The notes: generated from the letters alone by a model not told the origin. A stretch of DNA of 64,000 nucleotides from an uncultured Acidobacteriia bacterium (GCA_903925975.1 CAIYHG010000149.1:1-64000); one strand, 5' to 3'; shown: positions 1 through 7,804, counted from the stretch's first letter. Numbers and translations: made by a program.

Positions 1-116
1 AGCCCGCCTCCCGACAAATGCAGAACCTCGCTCGCTCCAGTTGGCAGCCCAATTAGCCGCCGAATCCCCGAGCAATCGCAGAAACGCTGGTGCATGCCGC
101 CGCTCGGCTGAGTTCC

Positions 117-150
117 CTCGCGCTTACGGACGGATTACGGTCCGTGCGAG
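117..150. terminator. Imperfect hairpin upstream of aroB
   Basis: Two stem blocks can pair: CTCGC (117-121) with GCGAG (146-150), and ACGGAC (126-131) with GTCCGT (140-145), with a small bulge and an 8-nt loop. No T-run follows. It may end the gene to the left of the window or belong to the aroB leader. I see no gene in the first 199 bases. Confidence 0.25.
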
Positions 151-199
151 GCTTCACCAACCGTCCCGGCCGGCACGATTCGCGTGGTACAAATTGCGT

Positions 200-1273
200 A
201 TGCCGTCTTTTCGCGTGGAGACGCCCCATAACCCATATTCCGTAGTCGTCCAGCGCGGCGTCGGCGGACGCTTGGCGGAGAATCTTCCGCGGGCCGAGCG
301 CAAAGTGTTCGTGGTTTCCACGAAGGACGTATGGGCATGCCAGGGCGGCTATTTCACGGAGGGCATGGCTGGGGCTGCGTTCGAACACATCTGGCTGCCC
401 AGCGGCGAAGACCATAAACGCCTGGAGTTCATTGAGAGCGCCGCGGAACAAATGGTGCGCCTCGGCGGGGACCGTTCCAGCCTGATCGTGGCGTTCGGCG
501 GCGGCATCGTGACCGATATGGCGGGCTTCCTCGCTGCCGTCTTCATGCGCGGAATCCCCGTAGTGCACGTTCCCACAACGTTGCTGGCGCAGGTGGATGC
601 GGCGATAGGCGGCAAGACCGGCGTCAATCTGACGGTGGGCAAGAACCTGATCGGCAGCTTTCACCAGCCGCTAGGCGTTTACATTGACCCCGCTTTCCTT
701 GGCACTCTTCCCGAACGCGAATACCGCGCGGGCCTGTTTGAGGCGCTGAAGGCAGGCGCCATCCGGAGCGCCGAGCTGTTCCATTTCTTCGTTGAGAATC
801 GCGAAGCGATACTGGCGCGGGAAGCCGGCGCCGTGGATCGCGTGATCGCCGAAGCCGTGCGCATTAAGGCCGAGGTGGTTTCGCTCGATGAATTGGAATC
901 CGATCTCCGCCGCATCCTCAACTTCGGACATACGTTCGGACACGCGCTCGAAGCGGAGACGGACTATGCGCGCCTGCTTCACGGCGAAGCGGTGAGTTTC
1001 GGAATGCGCGCGGCAACTCGGCTGGCCGAAATTACCGGCTGCATTTCAGGCGCCGACGCGGCGTTGATGCTCGGAACCATTGAGGCCTACGGACCCATTC
1101 CGGCCCTTGACGGCGTCTCGGCGGAGAACCTGCTGGCGCGCCTGGCGCACGACAAGAAGACGGTGCGGGGCAACGTGCATTTCGTGCTGCCCTGTGGCAT
1201 CGGCGAGGCGCGGGTAGTCTCGGGGCTCGAGCCGGCCGCCGTGCTCGAAGCCATTCGGTTCGCTCTGGCATGA
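200..1273 (+). CDS. aroB: 3-dehydroquinate synthase
   Basis: It converts DAHP to 3-dehydroquinate, the second step of the shikimate pathway, in the cytoplasm. The NAD-binding and phosphate-loop region GGGIVTDMAGF is near residues 100-110, followed by VPTTLLAQVDAAIGGKTGVN to about 143. The expected zinc ligands are present: Glu181 in LFEALKAG, His244/His248 in NFGHTFGHALE and His261 in LHGEAVSFGM. The 357-residue length fits the family. The frame stays open upstream to position 41, but that extension is low-quality sequence and ATG 200 (MPSFRVETP) gives the family N-terminus. The stop overlaps the menG/ubiE start by 4 bases, so the two are probably translationally coupled. Confidence 0.95.
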   Translation: MPSFRVETPHNPYSVVVQRGVGGRLAENLPRAERKVFVVSTKDVWACQGGYFTEGMAGAAFEHIWLPSGEDHKRLEFIESAAEQMVRLGGDRSSLIVAFGGGIVTDMAGFLAAVFMRGIPVVHVPTTLLAQVDAAIGGKTGVNLTVGKNLIGSFHQPLGVYIDPAFLGTLPEREYRAGLFEALKAGAIRSAELFHFFVENREAILAREAGAVDRVIAEAVRIKAEVVSLDELESDLRRILNFGHTFGHALEAETDYARLLHGEAVSFGMRAATRLAEITGCISGADAALMLGTIEAYGPIPALDGVSAENLLARLAHDKKTVRGNVHFVLPCGIGEARVVSGLEPAAVLEAIRFALA

Positions 1274-2007
1274 AGGGCACTACTCCACTCGGCGCCGCCG
1301 GCGAGAAAGAGACCGCGCTGTGGGTGCGGCAGATGTTCTCGCGCGTGGCCCACCGTTATGACCTGGCGAACCACCTGCTTTCGTTCAATATTGACAGGGG
1401 CTGGCGCTCACGCGTGGTGCGGCGCGCCGCCGCCGCGCTCGGGCGGCCCGACGCGCGCGTGCTGGATATTTGCTGCGGAACCGGCGACCTGACGCTGGCC
1501 CTGGCGGCGAACCGCCCCGCAAACGCCGCCCCCATTCTCGGTTCCGATTTCTGCCATCCGATGCTCACGGCGGCCGGCGCGAAGATCGCGCGCGGGCATG
1601 CGCGGGCGGCGCTGTTCGAAGCCGACGCGCTGAACCTGCCGATCGCTTCCGGCTCTCTCGACGCCCTCACCGTGGCGTTTGGCTTCCGCAACCTGGCCAA
1701 TTACGATGCGGGCCTCCGCGAAATGCGGCGCGTCCTGCGGCCCGGGGGCATGGCGATCATTCTGGAATTCTCGCAGCCGCCCAACCGCGCCTTCGCGGCC
1801 CTGTACAGTTTCTACTCGCGGCGGATATTGCCCTGGATCGGCGGCGCGATTTCCGGTTCCCGCGAGGCATACGCCTACCTGCCCGAATCCGTGCGGAAGT
1901 TTCCCGGTCCCGAGGAACTGGCCAATCGCATGCGCGCGGCGGGCTTCGCGAACGCGAGTTTCGAGCGATTGACCGGCGGGATTGTGGCCCTACACGTGGG
2001 CAGCTAG
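1270..2007 (+). CDS. ubiE: Demethylmenaquinone / 2-methoxy-benzoquinol C-methyltransferase
   Basis: This SAM-dependent enzyme does the C-methylation step of menaquinone (MenG) or ubiquinone synthesis. At 245 residues it is the usual length. It shows the family signature YDLANHLLSFNIDRGWR at 30-46, SAM motif I VLDICCGTGD at 64-73, and the C-terminal signature AFGFRNLANYDAGLREMRRV near 138-157. Acidobacteria use menaquinone, so menG is the better functional name if the lineage is right (inference). Its start overlaps the aroB stop by 4 bases. Its TAG stop shares a CTAG (2004-2007) with the stop of the convergent DUF2103 gene, so the two 3' ends overlap. Confidence 0.92.
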   Translation: MKGTTPLGAAGEKETALWVRQMFSRVAHRYDLANHLLSFNIDRGWRSRVVRRAAAALGRPDARVLDICCGTGDLTLALAANRPANAAPILGSDFCHPMLTAAGAKIARGHARAALFEADALNLPIASGSLDALTVAFGFRNLANYDAGLREMRRVLRPGGMAIILEFSQPPNRAFAALYSFYSRRILPWIGGAISGSREAYAYLPESVRKFPGPEELANRMRAAGFANASFERLTGGIVALHVGS

Positions 2008-2306
2008 GCGGGGTCCGCTCCCGCGCGCTTCAGGGCCGATTCCAGTTCCTCTTTCCCCATATCCGTGCTGACGAACAGCTCCTGCCGCGCCCCGGCGCTC
2101 AAGGCAATCGCTTTCCATCCGTTCTGCGTCGGAACGGTCACCCGAGCCCGCACGCGTCCCTTAGCGTCGCGAACAGGCTTGATCACGCCCGGGATTACGG
2201 ACCGGATGTGTGGGTTCGCCGCGAGGAGTTCTTCCAGAATCTCCCGAACGCCGTCGATAATGCTGTGCTCGATCTTGAGCCTGTCCTTGGCCGTACGCAG
2301 ACGCAT
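2004..2306 (-). CDS. Small DUF2103-like protein
   Basis: This 100-residue basic protein starts MRLRTAKDRLKIEHSIIDGV and contains HIRSVIPGVIKPV. The His-Ser-Ile-Ile...Ser-Ile-Ile-Pro-Gly pattern resembles DUF2103, small proteins sometimes described as metal-binding. I see no signal peptide or membrane segment and no cysteines. It directly follows pcm (which ends at 2307) with no gap, so the two are probably co-transcribed. Its function is unknown, and the family assignment comes from memory of the motif only. Confidence 0.7.
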   Translation of the reverse strand: MRLRTAKDRLKIEHSIIDGVREILEELLAANPHIRSVIPGVIKPVRDAKGRVRARVTVPTQNGWKAIALSAGARQELFVSTDMGKEELESALKRAGADPA

Positions 2307-2954
2307 CTATCCCCAACCTCCGCCGCCCCGCAGCGGCACGAAACGGCACAGCGCGGCCGTTCGCGAAACAATCGCCCCATCGCGCTTCGCCACAACAAGC
2401 AGCTCCTGATCGCTCAACGGGCCCACCGGGATTACCAGCCGGCCCGGGTCCTTGAGTTGGTCAAGCAACTGCGGCGGAAGTTCGGGCGCGCCGGCCGCCA
2501 CTGAAATGGCATCGTAGGGCGCCAGTTCCGAATAGCCCAGAGAGGCATCGCCGGTGATGACCACGGCGTTTTCGCAGCAGCCCAGGCGGCTCAAATTCTC
2601 ACCAGCGGATTCCGCCAACCCGGGAACGATTTCGACCGCGATCACGCGCGCGGCCAGTTGACTCAACACGGCCGCGGCGTAGCCGCTGCCCGCCCCAATT
2701 TCGAGAACGTCTTCGCCGCCTGAGAGTTCCAGTTCCTGCGCCATCAAGGCGGTCATGTAAGGCTGCGAGATCGTCTGCCCGAAGCCGATGGGTATCGGCC
2801 GGTCTTCGTACGCCGAGGCTCTCTCCGCGGCCGGGATGAATTCTTCGCGCGGGATGCGCGCCATCGCCTGAAGCACGCGCTCGTCCCGAATGCCTCGCCC
2901 GCGCAGTTGCCGCTCCACCATCCTCCGGCGCTGCTCGGCCCAATGCGAAAACAT
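2307..2954 (-). CDS. pcm: Protein-L-isoaspartate O-methyltransferase
   Basis: It methylates the alpha-carboxyl of L-isoaspartyl residues to start repair of aged proteins. The 215-residue protein has the PCMT hallmarks: RIPREEFIP near 33-41, IGFGQTISQPYMTA at 56-69 (the isoaspartate-binding stretch), SAM motif I VLEIGAGSGYAAAVL at 83-97, and a C-terminal core ending LCRFVPLRGGGGWG. The start ATG lies 41 bases from the divergently read isocitrate dehydrogenase start, so the promoters face each other in a very short gap. It probably heads a two-gene unit with the DUF2103 protein. Confidence 0.95.
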   Translation of the reverse strand: MFSHWAEQRRRMVERQLRGRGIRDERVLQAMARIPREEFIPAAERASAYEDRPIPIGFGQTISQPYMTALMAQELELSGGEDVLEIGAGSGYAAAVLSQLAARVIAVEIVPGLAESAGENLSRLGCCENAVVITGDASLGYSELAPYDAISVAAGAPELPPQLLDQLKDPGRLVIPVGPLSDQELLVVAKRDGAIVSRTAALCRFVPLRGGGGWG

Positions 2955-2982
2955 GTGAAGCTCAGCCCTATAATCTCAACTC

Positions 2983-2988
2983 TATAAT
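2983..2988 (+). promoter_or_regulatory. -10 box TATAAT of isocitrate dehydrogenase
   Basis: A perfect TATAAT ends 7 bases before ATG 2996, which puts transcription start at or next to the start codon. A second TATAAT lies at 2969-2974. No Shine-Dalgarno sequence is present, consistent with a leaderless mRNA. Confidence 0.6.
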
Positions 2989-2995
2989 AGCGGTG

Positions 2996-4003
2996 ATGAC
3001 ACATCTGGTAACGCTCATTCCCGGGGACGGCATCGGCCCCGAAGTCGCCGAGGCAACTGTGCGCGCGGTAGAGGCCGCCGGAGTGAGCATCGAATGGGAG
3101 CGAGTCGAAGCCGGTGAGAGGGCGCTCGCCACGCTGGGCCATCTGATACCCGACGACGTTTACGCGTCGATTGAAGCCACTCACGTGGGCTTGAAGGGCC
3201 CCACCGCCACCCCCATCGCTGGCGGCCACCGGAGCATCAACGTCGCGCTGCGCAAGAGATTCGGCCTATACGTGAACTTCCGGCCGGTCCGCATGCTGGC
3301 AGGGCTGAAAACACGGTATCAGGATGCCGCGATCAACCTGGCCATCTTTCGCGAAAACACGGAGGATCTCTATTCCGGGCTGGAACATGAAATCGTTCCG
3401 GGCGTGGTTGAGAGCCTCAAAATCATCACGCAACATGCCTCCACGCGAATCGCGCGCGCCGCGTTCGAATACGCGCGCCGCGAAAATCGCGCCAAAATAG
3501 TCGCCATCCACAAGGCGAATATCATGAAGCTGAGCGACGGCCTGTTCCTGAAATGCTGCCGCGAAATAGCTTCGCACTATCCTGAGGTGCAGTATTCCGA
3601 GTTGATCGTGGATAACGCGTGCATGCAATTGGTGATGCGCCCCGAAACCTTTGACCTGTTGCTGCTGCCCAACCTGTATGGCGATATCATTTCCGACCTC
3701 ACGGCGGGGCTGGTGGGCGGGCTGGGGATCGTTCCCGGAGCGAACCTCGGAGACCACCACGCCATCTTCGAAGCGGTCCACGGCACGGCGCCGGATATCG
3801 CCGGCAAGAACATGGCCAACCCGACGGCGCTGATGCAATCGGCCGCACTGATGCTGGCCCACCTCGGGGAGCGCGAAGCGTCGGCGCGGTTGCAGAACGC
3901 CATCGAAGCGGCCTACGCCAACCGCGACTCCCTCACCGGGGACGTGGGGGGCAGCGCCACGACGACCCAGTTCACCGACGCCGTAATTCGGCGCATGAAG
4001 TAG
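2996..4003 (+). CDS. NAD-dependent isocitrate dehydrogenase
   Basis: This beta-decarboxylating dehydrogenase (isocitrate to 2-oxoglutarate, TCA cycle) has 335 residues. The N-terminal LIPGDGIGPEV, the substrate-binding FRENTEDLYSGLEH (about 118-131), NLYGDIISDLTAGLVGG (about 226-242) and HGTAPDIAGKNMANPT (about 263-278) are clear. The DI after HGTAP stands where NADP-dependent enzymes have KY, so NAD is the likely cofactor; RENTEDLYSG favours isocitrate over isopropylmalate. I chose ATG 2996 over GTG 2993 because a TATAAT box ends 7 bases before it. The gene ends in Met-Lys-stop inside a perfect palindrome shared with the convergent gene. Confidence 0.88.
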   Translation: MTHLVTLIPGDGIGPEVAEATVRAVEAAGVSIEWERVEAGERALATLGHLIPDDVYASIEATHVGLKGPTATPIAGGHRSINVALRKRFGLYVNFRPVRMLAGLKTRYQDAAINLAIFRENTEDLYSGLEHEIVPGVVESLKIITQHASTRIARAAFEYARRENRAKIVAIHKANIMKLSDGLFLKCCREIASHYPEVQYSELIVDNACMQLVMRPETFDLLLLPNLYGDIISDLTAGLVGGLGIVPGANLGDHHAIFEAVHGTAPDIAGKNMANPTALMQSAALMLAHLGEREASARLQNAIEAAYANRDSLTGDVGGSATTTQFTDAVIRRMK

Positions 4004-4023
4004 CGGCGCGCCGCTACTTCATG
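3994..4023. terminator. Perfect 30-bp palindrome at a convergent gene junction
   Basis: CATGAAGTAGCGGCG (3994-4008) is followed directly by its exact reverse complement (4009-4023). It contains the last Met and Lys codons and the TAG stop of both convergent genes. It probably acts as a bidirectional terminator or mRNA 3'-end hairpin, although there is no T-run. Confidence 0.6.
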
Positions 4024-6308
4024 ATCTGAAACAAGTTGCTATAGTCGTCCGTCCAAAGCCGGGTCTTGCGCGCCGGCGATATCTTGGACGAGTTGTCCGT
4101 AATGGACTGCGGAAATCCCCACGCCGGCTCGACTACCAATACCCAACTGGCGGCGAAGACGTTGGACGCGGGCTGGTCCTCCGTATCCACCATACGGCAC
4201 ATCTTCCCCAGAGCCTCGCTCTCTTCGTAAACGACCGGGGCCAGATCGAGAAACCGGTTCGAGATGTGCACAGCGAGTATCCCGCCCCGCTTGAGATGCC
4301 GGAAGTAGAGCTGCATTGCCTCACGGGTCAGCAGGTGTATCGGGATGGAGTCGCTCGAGAACGCGTCCACCGCAAGCACATCGAAGTTCTCGGGCTGCTC
4401 GCGCTCGAGCGAAAGCCGAGCGTCGCCCATGGCCACATCATGAGGGGCTTTGCAGTCCGCCAGGAACGTGAATTGCGGCGCCTGGCCCTTCTCCGGCTCG
4501 CTCATTCGCAGCACCAGCGGGTTGATTTCGTAGAAGCGGTAGTAATCCCCGGCGCGGCCGTAGGACGCCAGCGTTCCCGTGCCCAGGCCGATGACGCCGA
4601 CCCGAATGGGCCCCGTCTTCTGCTTGGCGCGGATGGCCAGACCTACCCCCGTATCGGGACCGTAGTACGTTGTGGGCCAGTTGCGGCGCTCCGCGTTCAG
4701 CATTTGCTCGCCGTGGTTGATGGTGCCGTTGGTTAGCGTTCGCGTGGCGTCGGGGTCTGCCTCGGTGCCGGCGTCGCCGACCTTCAGCCCGCCATAGAAA
4801 TTGCGGACCATCAGGCGGTAATTGGCGGTGGACTCCCGTGTTTCGTATCCGATGTAGGCGCCCAGCGCGAGTACGATAATTTCGCACCCGATGGCCAGCC
4901 ACGAAGTCCAGCGCCGCGCCCACGCAAAACGGATATCGCCCCGCAGCAGCGCCGCGGCAGCCAGCGACGTGAGCAACAGTATGATCCCCAGCGCGTAGGA
5001 ATCGAAACCAACCACCGTCTCCGAGCCGTTCCATACCAGGCCGACGACGGCGTGCGCCGCCTCGGTAAACGCCAGCCGATGGAAGTAGGCCCAGAACCCG
5101 CCGAACGTCATCGCCGTCACGCCTGCCAGAAAGATGGGAGCCGGGAGGATGTCATGCACCCAGTCCGGATCGGGATAGGTCCGGAGTAGGATTATGGCGA
5201 GGGCGGCGCAGGCCACCAACCCGATCGAGAGCTCGTAATGCCCGTTCGTCACCTGGGGCGCCACTACGCCCACCAGCAGGCCGCCCAATGCGCCTCCAAT
5301 CGAAATCATCAGGAAGAAGTGCGTCAGATAGCGAGGATGCGGCTTCAGCCTGGCAAGCTCGCCATGGCAAACCATGCAGCAGGTGAACAGGCCCATCAGG
5401 AAGAGCGGCAGGCCGATCTTGATCGGCAGATTTCCGGAACTATCGGAAAACATGGAATACGCCATGCTGCCGATGCCGACCGCCAGCAGCTGCAGGTAAG
5501 GGTTGCGCCGGTACCAGCCGCTGCTTTCGAAGCAGAGAATGAACGAGAGCAGGTACACGCTCAGAGGCAGCACCCAGAGGAACGGAATGGCGGCGACATT
5601 CTGCGAAAGATGGCTCGTGATCGCCAGAAGCAGCACGGACGCGCACGCCGGCAGCACGATCCACAAGGCATACAGCCGCGGGCCGGGTTTTTCCACGGGT
5701 TCGCTCTCCACCGCGACGTCCAGCTCAGGCGCGTTGCCGGAGCGCAGCGCGGCATACCCGCACAGCAGGATGAAGGCCCCATACGCAATCGACCAGATGG
5801 TGGACTGCTGATGGTTGGAGAACCGGGGCTCGAACAGGACGGGGTAGCTCAGCAGCGCGAACATGGACCCGGCGTTCGACAGCGCATACAGCCGGTAGGG
5901 CATCGCGCCCTTGAAGCGCCGCGCGTACCAGGCCTGAAGCAGCGGACCCGTCGTCGAGAGCAGGAAGTACGGCAGACCGACGGTGATGGCGAGCAGGCCG
6001 ATAATCTTCAGCATGGGCGCATCGGGCCCCGAGGGCTTCCAGTTCGCGCCGGGATAGATCGGCAAAGCGAGCGCGCTCACCACCAGCAGCGCGATATGCG
6101 TGATGGCCTGCATTCGCGGCCGCAAGTAGCGCACCACCATGTGGGAGTAGAAGTACCCCAGCAGCAGAACCAGCTGGAAGAAGAGCATGCACGTGGTCCA
6201 TACGGCGGCCGAGCCTCCGAACCACGGAAGGATGATCTTTGCGATCACCGGCTGCACCTGGAAAAGCAAAAAGGCGCTGGTCAGTATCGTCAATGCGTAA
6301 AGAAGCAT
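4014..6308 (-). CDS. Membrane protein with C-terminal spermidine-synthase-like domain
   Basis: This 764-residue protein has two parts. Residues 1 to about 500 hold many hydrophobic helices (starting LLYALTILTSAFLLFQVQPV). The last roughly 200 residues form a soluble spermidine-synthase-type SAM-binding fold, with VIGLGTGTLASYG (about 575-587), an acidic YEINPLV, a GDAR loop and VDAFSSDSIPIHLLT. Proteins of this build are usually annotated as fused MFS/spermidine synthase; the true product is not established and it may not make spermidine. There is no partner polyamine gene nearby. No -10 box sits close to the start, unlike several neighbours. It is convergent with isocitrate dehydrogenase, with 10 bases between the stops. 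Confidence 0.8.
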   Translation of the reverse strand: MLLYALTILTSAFLLFQVQPVIAKIILPWFGGSAAVWTTCMLFFQLVLLLGYFYSHMVVRYLRPRMQAITHIALLVVSALALPIYPGANWKPSGPDAPMLKIIGLLAITVGLPYFLLSTTGPLLQAWYARRFKGAMPYRLYALSNAGSMFALLSYPVLFEPRFSNHQQSTIWSIAYGAFILLCGYAALRSGNAPELDVAVESEPVEKPGPRLYALWIVLPACASVLLLAITSHLSQNVAAIPFLWVLPLSVYLLSFILCFESSGWYRRNPYLQLLAVGIGSMAYSMFSDSSGNLPIKIGLPLFLMGLFTCCMVCHGELARLKPHPRYLTHFFLMISIGGALGGLLVGVVAPQVTNGHYELSIGLVACAALAIILLRTYPDPDWVHDILPAPIFLAGVTAMTFGGFWAYFHRLAFTEAAHAVVGLVWNGSETVVGFDSYALGIILLLTSLAAAALLRGDIRFAWARRWTSWLAIGCEIIVLALGAYIGYETRESTANYRLMVRNFYGGLKVGDAGTEADPDATRTLTNGTINHGEQMLNAERRNWPTTYYGPDTGVGLAIRAKQKTGPIRVGVIGLGTGTLASYGRAGDYYRFYEINPLVLRMSEPEKGQAPQFTFLADCKAPHDVAMGDARLSLEREQPENFDVLAVDAFSSDSIPIHLLTREAMQLYFRHLKRGGILAVHISNRFLDLAPVVYEESEALGKMCRMVDTEDQPASNVFAASWVLVVEPAWGFPQSITDNSSKISPARKTRLWTDDYSNLFQIMK

Positions 6309-6347
6309 TCTTGAATTCCCCGCGGAAGGCGGATCGCCCTCCGGCTA

Positions 6348-6527
6348 CTATCTATAGGCGGCCACTCCGGTGACCCTCTCGCCGATGATCAAGGCCTGGA
6401 TGTGGTCCGTGCCTTCGTACGTCTTGATAATTTCCAGGTTAAGGAGGTGACGCATGAGCCGCACCATTAACTCTTCTTCACCTGGAAGTGAGTCAACGCA
6501 GAAATAATCCACGGCACGGAAAGGCAT
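6348..6527 (-). pseudogene. Internally deleted acyl-CoA (glutaryl-CoA type) dehydrogenase remnant
   Basis: A short open frame of 59 codons starts at ATG 6527 and ends at TAG 6348. Its first 23 residues (MPFRAVDYFCVDSLPGEEEL followed by MVR) resemble the N-terminus of glutaryl-CoA-type acyl-CoA dehydrogenases. Its last 35 or so residues (including NLEIIKTYEGTDHIQALIIG and ending VTGVAAYR) resemble their extreme C-terminus. The roughly 330 residues between, with the FAD and substrate sites, are missing, yet the frame is intact. I read this as an in-frame internal deletion. An enzyme of this length cannot work. Confidence 0.7.
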
Positions 6528-6598
6528 CTGCTAGTCCCTCTATTTGAACACGGATTTCGGCGGTCCAAAAGGCCTTCAAGCCCCCTTTCGCCTCACGG

Positions 6599-6604
6599 TA
6601 TGAT
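6599..6604 (+). promoter_or_regulatory. -10 box TATGAT of rpiB
   Basis: TATGAT ends 9 bases before the rpiB ATG at 6614. No Shine-Dalgarno sequence lies between, so the transcript would carry a leader of at most about 3 nt. Confidence 0.5.
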
Positions 6605-6613
6605 GGTCTTTCT

Positions 6614-7066
6614 ATGAAGATTGCCGTCGCGTGCGACCACGCCGGTTTCCCGCTGAAAGCCAGCATCATGGAGCAACTCCGCGCTCTCGGCCACGAGGTC
6701 TGCGATCTCGGAACCGATTCCACCGCCCCGGTGGACTACCCCGATTACGCGCGCGCCGTGGCTCTAGCCATCCGCGAAGCCCGCGCCGAACGCGCCGTGC
6801 TGATTTGCGGCAGCGGGGCGGGCGCCTGCGTGGCGGCCAACAAGTTCCGCGGCATCCGCGCCGCAACGTGCCACGATACGTTCTCCGCTCACCAATCCGT
6901 GGAGGATGACGACGTGAACGTCCTCTGCCTGGGCGGGCGCATCGTCGGGTCGTCGCTCGCGGGCGAATTGACGCGCACGTTCGTCAATGCCCGGTTCTCG
7001 AACGCGGAGAGCCACCGCAACCGCGTAGCCAAGATCACCGGCTTCGAAGACGACTTCAACAAGTAG
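6614..7066 (+). CDS. rpiB: Ribose-5-phosphate isomerase B / LacAB-family sugar-phosphate isomerase
   Basis: It interconverts ribose-5-phosphate and ribulose-5-phosphate. The 150-residue protein starts MKIAVACDHAGFPLK and has LGTDSTAPVDYPDYA near 37-51, the anion-hole region ICGSGAGACVAANKFRGIRA (about 64-83, with the candidate catalytic Cys) and CLGGRIVG. The usual ReHNdaNvL segment reads VEDDDVNVLCLGG here, so this is a divergent subgroup and another aldose-phosphate substrate is possible. It is monocistronic, follows a dehydrogenase relic, and is followed by a hairpin-rich repeat. Confidence 0.85.
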   Translation: MKIAVACDHAGFPLKASIMEQLRALGHEVCDLGTDSTAPVDYPDYARAVALAIREARAERAVLICGSGAGACVAANKFRGIRAATCHDTFSAHQSVEDDDVNVLCLGGRIVGSSLAGELTRTFVNARFSNAESHRNRVAKITGFEDDFNK

Positions 7067-7118
7067 CGCGGCCCCGGCTTTCCCCTCGCCTCCGGTTGAG
7101 CCCGGGTCTGTTGGCCGT

Positions 7119-7181
7119 TGTGGGGCGGCCACTCTTGGCTGCGAACCCGCTCTCCAGCGGGTTCCCCGGCCGTCAGGCCGG
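7119..7181. repeat. TGTGGGGC-type dispersed hairpin repeat
   Basis: The element starts TGTGGGGCGGCCACTCTTGG, then has a perfect 9-bp stem GAACCCGCT (7143-7151) / AGCGGGTTC (7156-7164) with loop CTCC, then CCGGCC/GGCCGG (7166-7171/7176-7181) with loop GTCA. A reverse-complement relative lies at 16812-16853 with a different stem but the same GCTCTC..AGC loop. It may also terminate rpiB. Confidence 0.55.
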
Positions 7182-7232
7182 CGTCCCGTCACCGCTTGGC
7201 GCCACCGCCCAGTTAACCAAATAGTATTCGGT

Positions 7233-7331
7233 CTAACCAGCAGCCCGCGGCAAGACTTCCCGTAGTATCCGCTCGGCCAGCGTGTCCTCCGCAGTTTCCA
7301 GTTCGTAGGTCGACTGGAGGTTCATCCACAT
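7233..7331 (-). pseudogene. C-terminal remnant of a HigA-type antitoxin
   Basis: Read from 7331 to TAG 7233, the sequence encodes MWMNLQSTYELETAEDTLAE and ends LREVLPRAAG. The W-M-N-L-Q-x-x-Y-E-L-E pattern is typical of the end of HigA-family XRE antitoxins. The helix-turn-helix part is absent: upstream the sequence changes at once to short ACAACACGGGA repeats. No HigB toxin is visible next to it. Confidence 0.55.
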
Positions 7332-7338
7332 CTAACAA

Positions 7339-7369
7339 CACGAACAACACGGGACAACAACACGGGACA
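7339..7369. repeat. Short tandem ACAACACGGGAC repeat at a breakpoint
   Basis: Two near-identical copies of ACAACACGGGAC lie in tandem, followed by AGTCACC. On the other strand this reads GGTGACTGTCCCGTGTTGTT. It marks the point where the HigA remnant loses its 5' part. The origin is unknown; it could be a mobile-element scar. Confidence 0.4.
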
Positions 7370-7439
7370 GTCACCAAGTGCACGATTCTTCCTGCCTCAT
7401 ACAGTTCGCGCTCGCACTGGTCTGCGGCCGACAGCAACC

Positions 7440-7742
7440 TTATCTTCCGGATTCGAAAGTCAGCCTCAATCCCATTGCTTTGGCGACGGCGACAAGCGTG
7501 GAAAACCGGGGATTGCCGCGCGGCGAGAGCGCCCGATAAAGGCTCTCGCGCTCGATACCGGCGGTCTTGGCCACTTTAGCAAGGCCGCGGGCTTCCGCCA
7601 CGCGGCGCAACGCGACCAGCAGCACACGGGGTTCCGACTCGTCTTCCATCGCCGCTCTCAGGTATTCCGCGGCGAAATCCGGGTTCTCGCGTAATTCCCG
7701 GGCCATGGATTCGTCATGCGAGACGCTGGCCTTGTCTTTCAT
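7440..7742 (-). CDS. Addiction-module antidote protein (HI1420-like XRE antitoxin)
   Basis: This 100-residue protein starts MKDKASVSHDESMARELREN, continues DFAAEYLRAAMED and has a helix-turn-helix near 50-95 (GLAKVAKTAGIERESLYRAL, then GNPRFSTLVAVAKAMGLRL). This is the layout of the putative antidote family that pairs with HI1419/Gp49-like RelE-fold toxins. Its start overlaps the stop of a toxin gene reduced to its last 20 codons (7739-7801), the normal toxin-then-antitoxin order. The antitoxin is therefore an orphan: intact, but probably without a living partner here. Confidence 0.75.
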   Translation of the reverse strand: MKDKASVSHDESMARELRENPDFAAEYLRAAMEDESEPRVLLVALRRVAEARGLAKVAKTAGIERESLYRALSPRGNPRFSTLVAVAKAMGLRLTFESGR

Positions 7743-7801
7743 TTGCTTCGTGTCCTTTCCTTGAAGTCTTCCAGGTACTCGATCACGACGACGACTGTAA
7801 C
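7739..7801 (-). pseudogene. 3' remnant of a Gp49/HI1419-like toxin gene
   Basis: The frame overlapping the antitoxin start (TGA inside ATGA) reads back through IEYLEDFKERTRSK-stop, which resembles the C-terminal helix of HI1419-like toxins, to an in-frame TAA at 7802-7804. Only about 15 residues look like toxin, so the catalytic part is gone. Confidence 0.5.
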
Positions 7802-7804
7802 TTA

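Noticed and set aside
5238-6314. Plus-strand frame of 358 codons opposite the spermidine-synthase-like gene
   Set aside because: It is antisense to a membrane protein with a clear helix pattern. The translation is Gln/Arg/His-rich, which is what reversed hydrophobic codons give.
6441-6454. Perfect Shine-Dalgarno-like AAGGAGGTGA on the plus strand, followed by an ATG and 17 codons
   Set aside because: On the other strand these bases are the His-Leu-Leu codons of the dehydrogenase remnant. The 17-codon frame has no support of its own.
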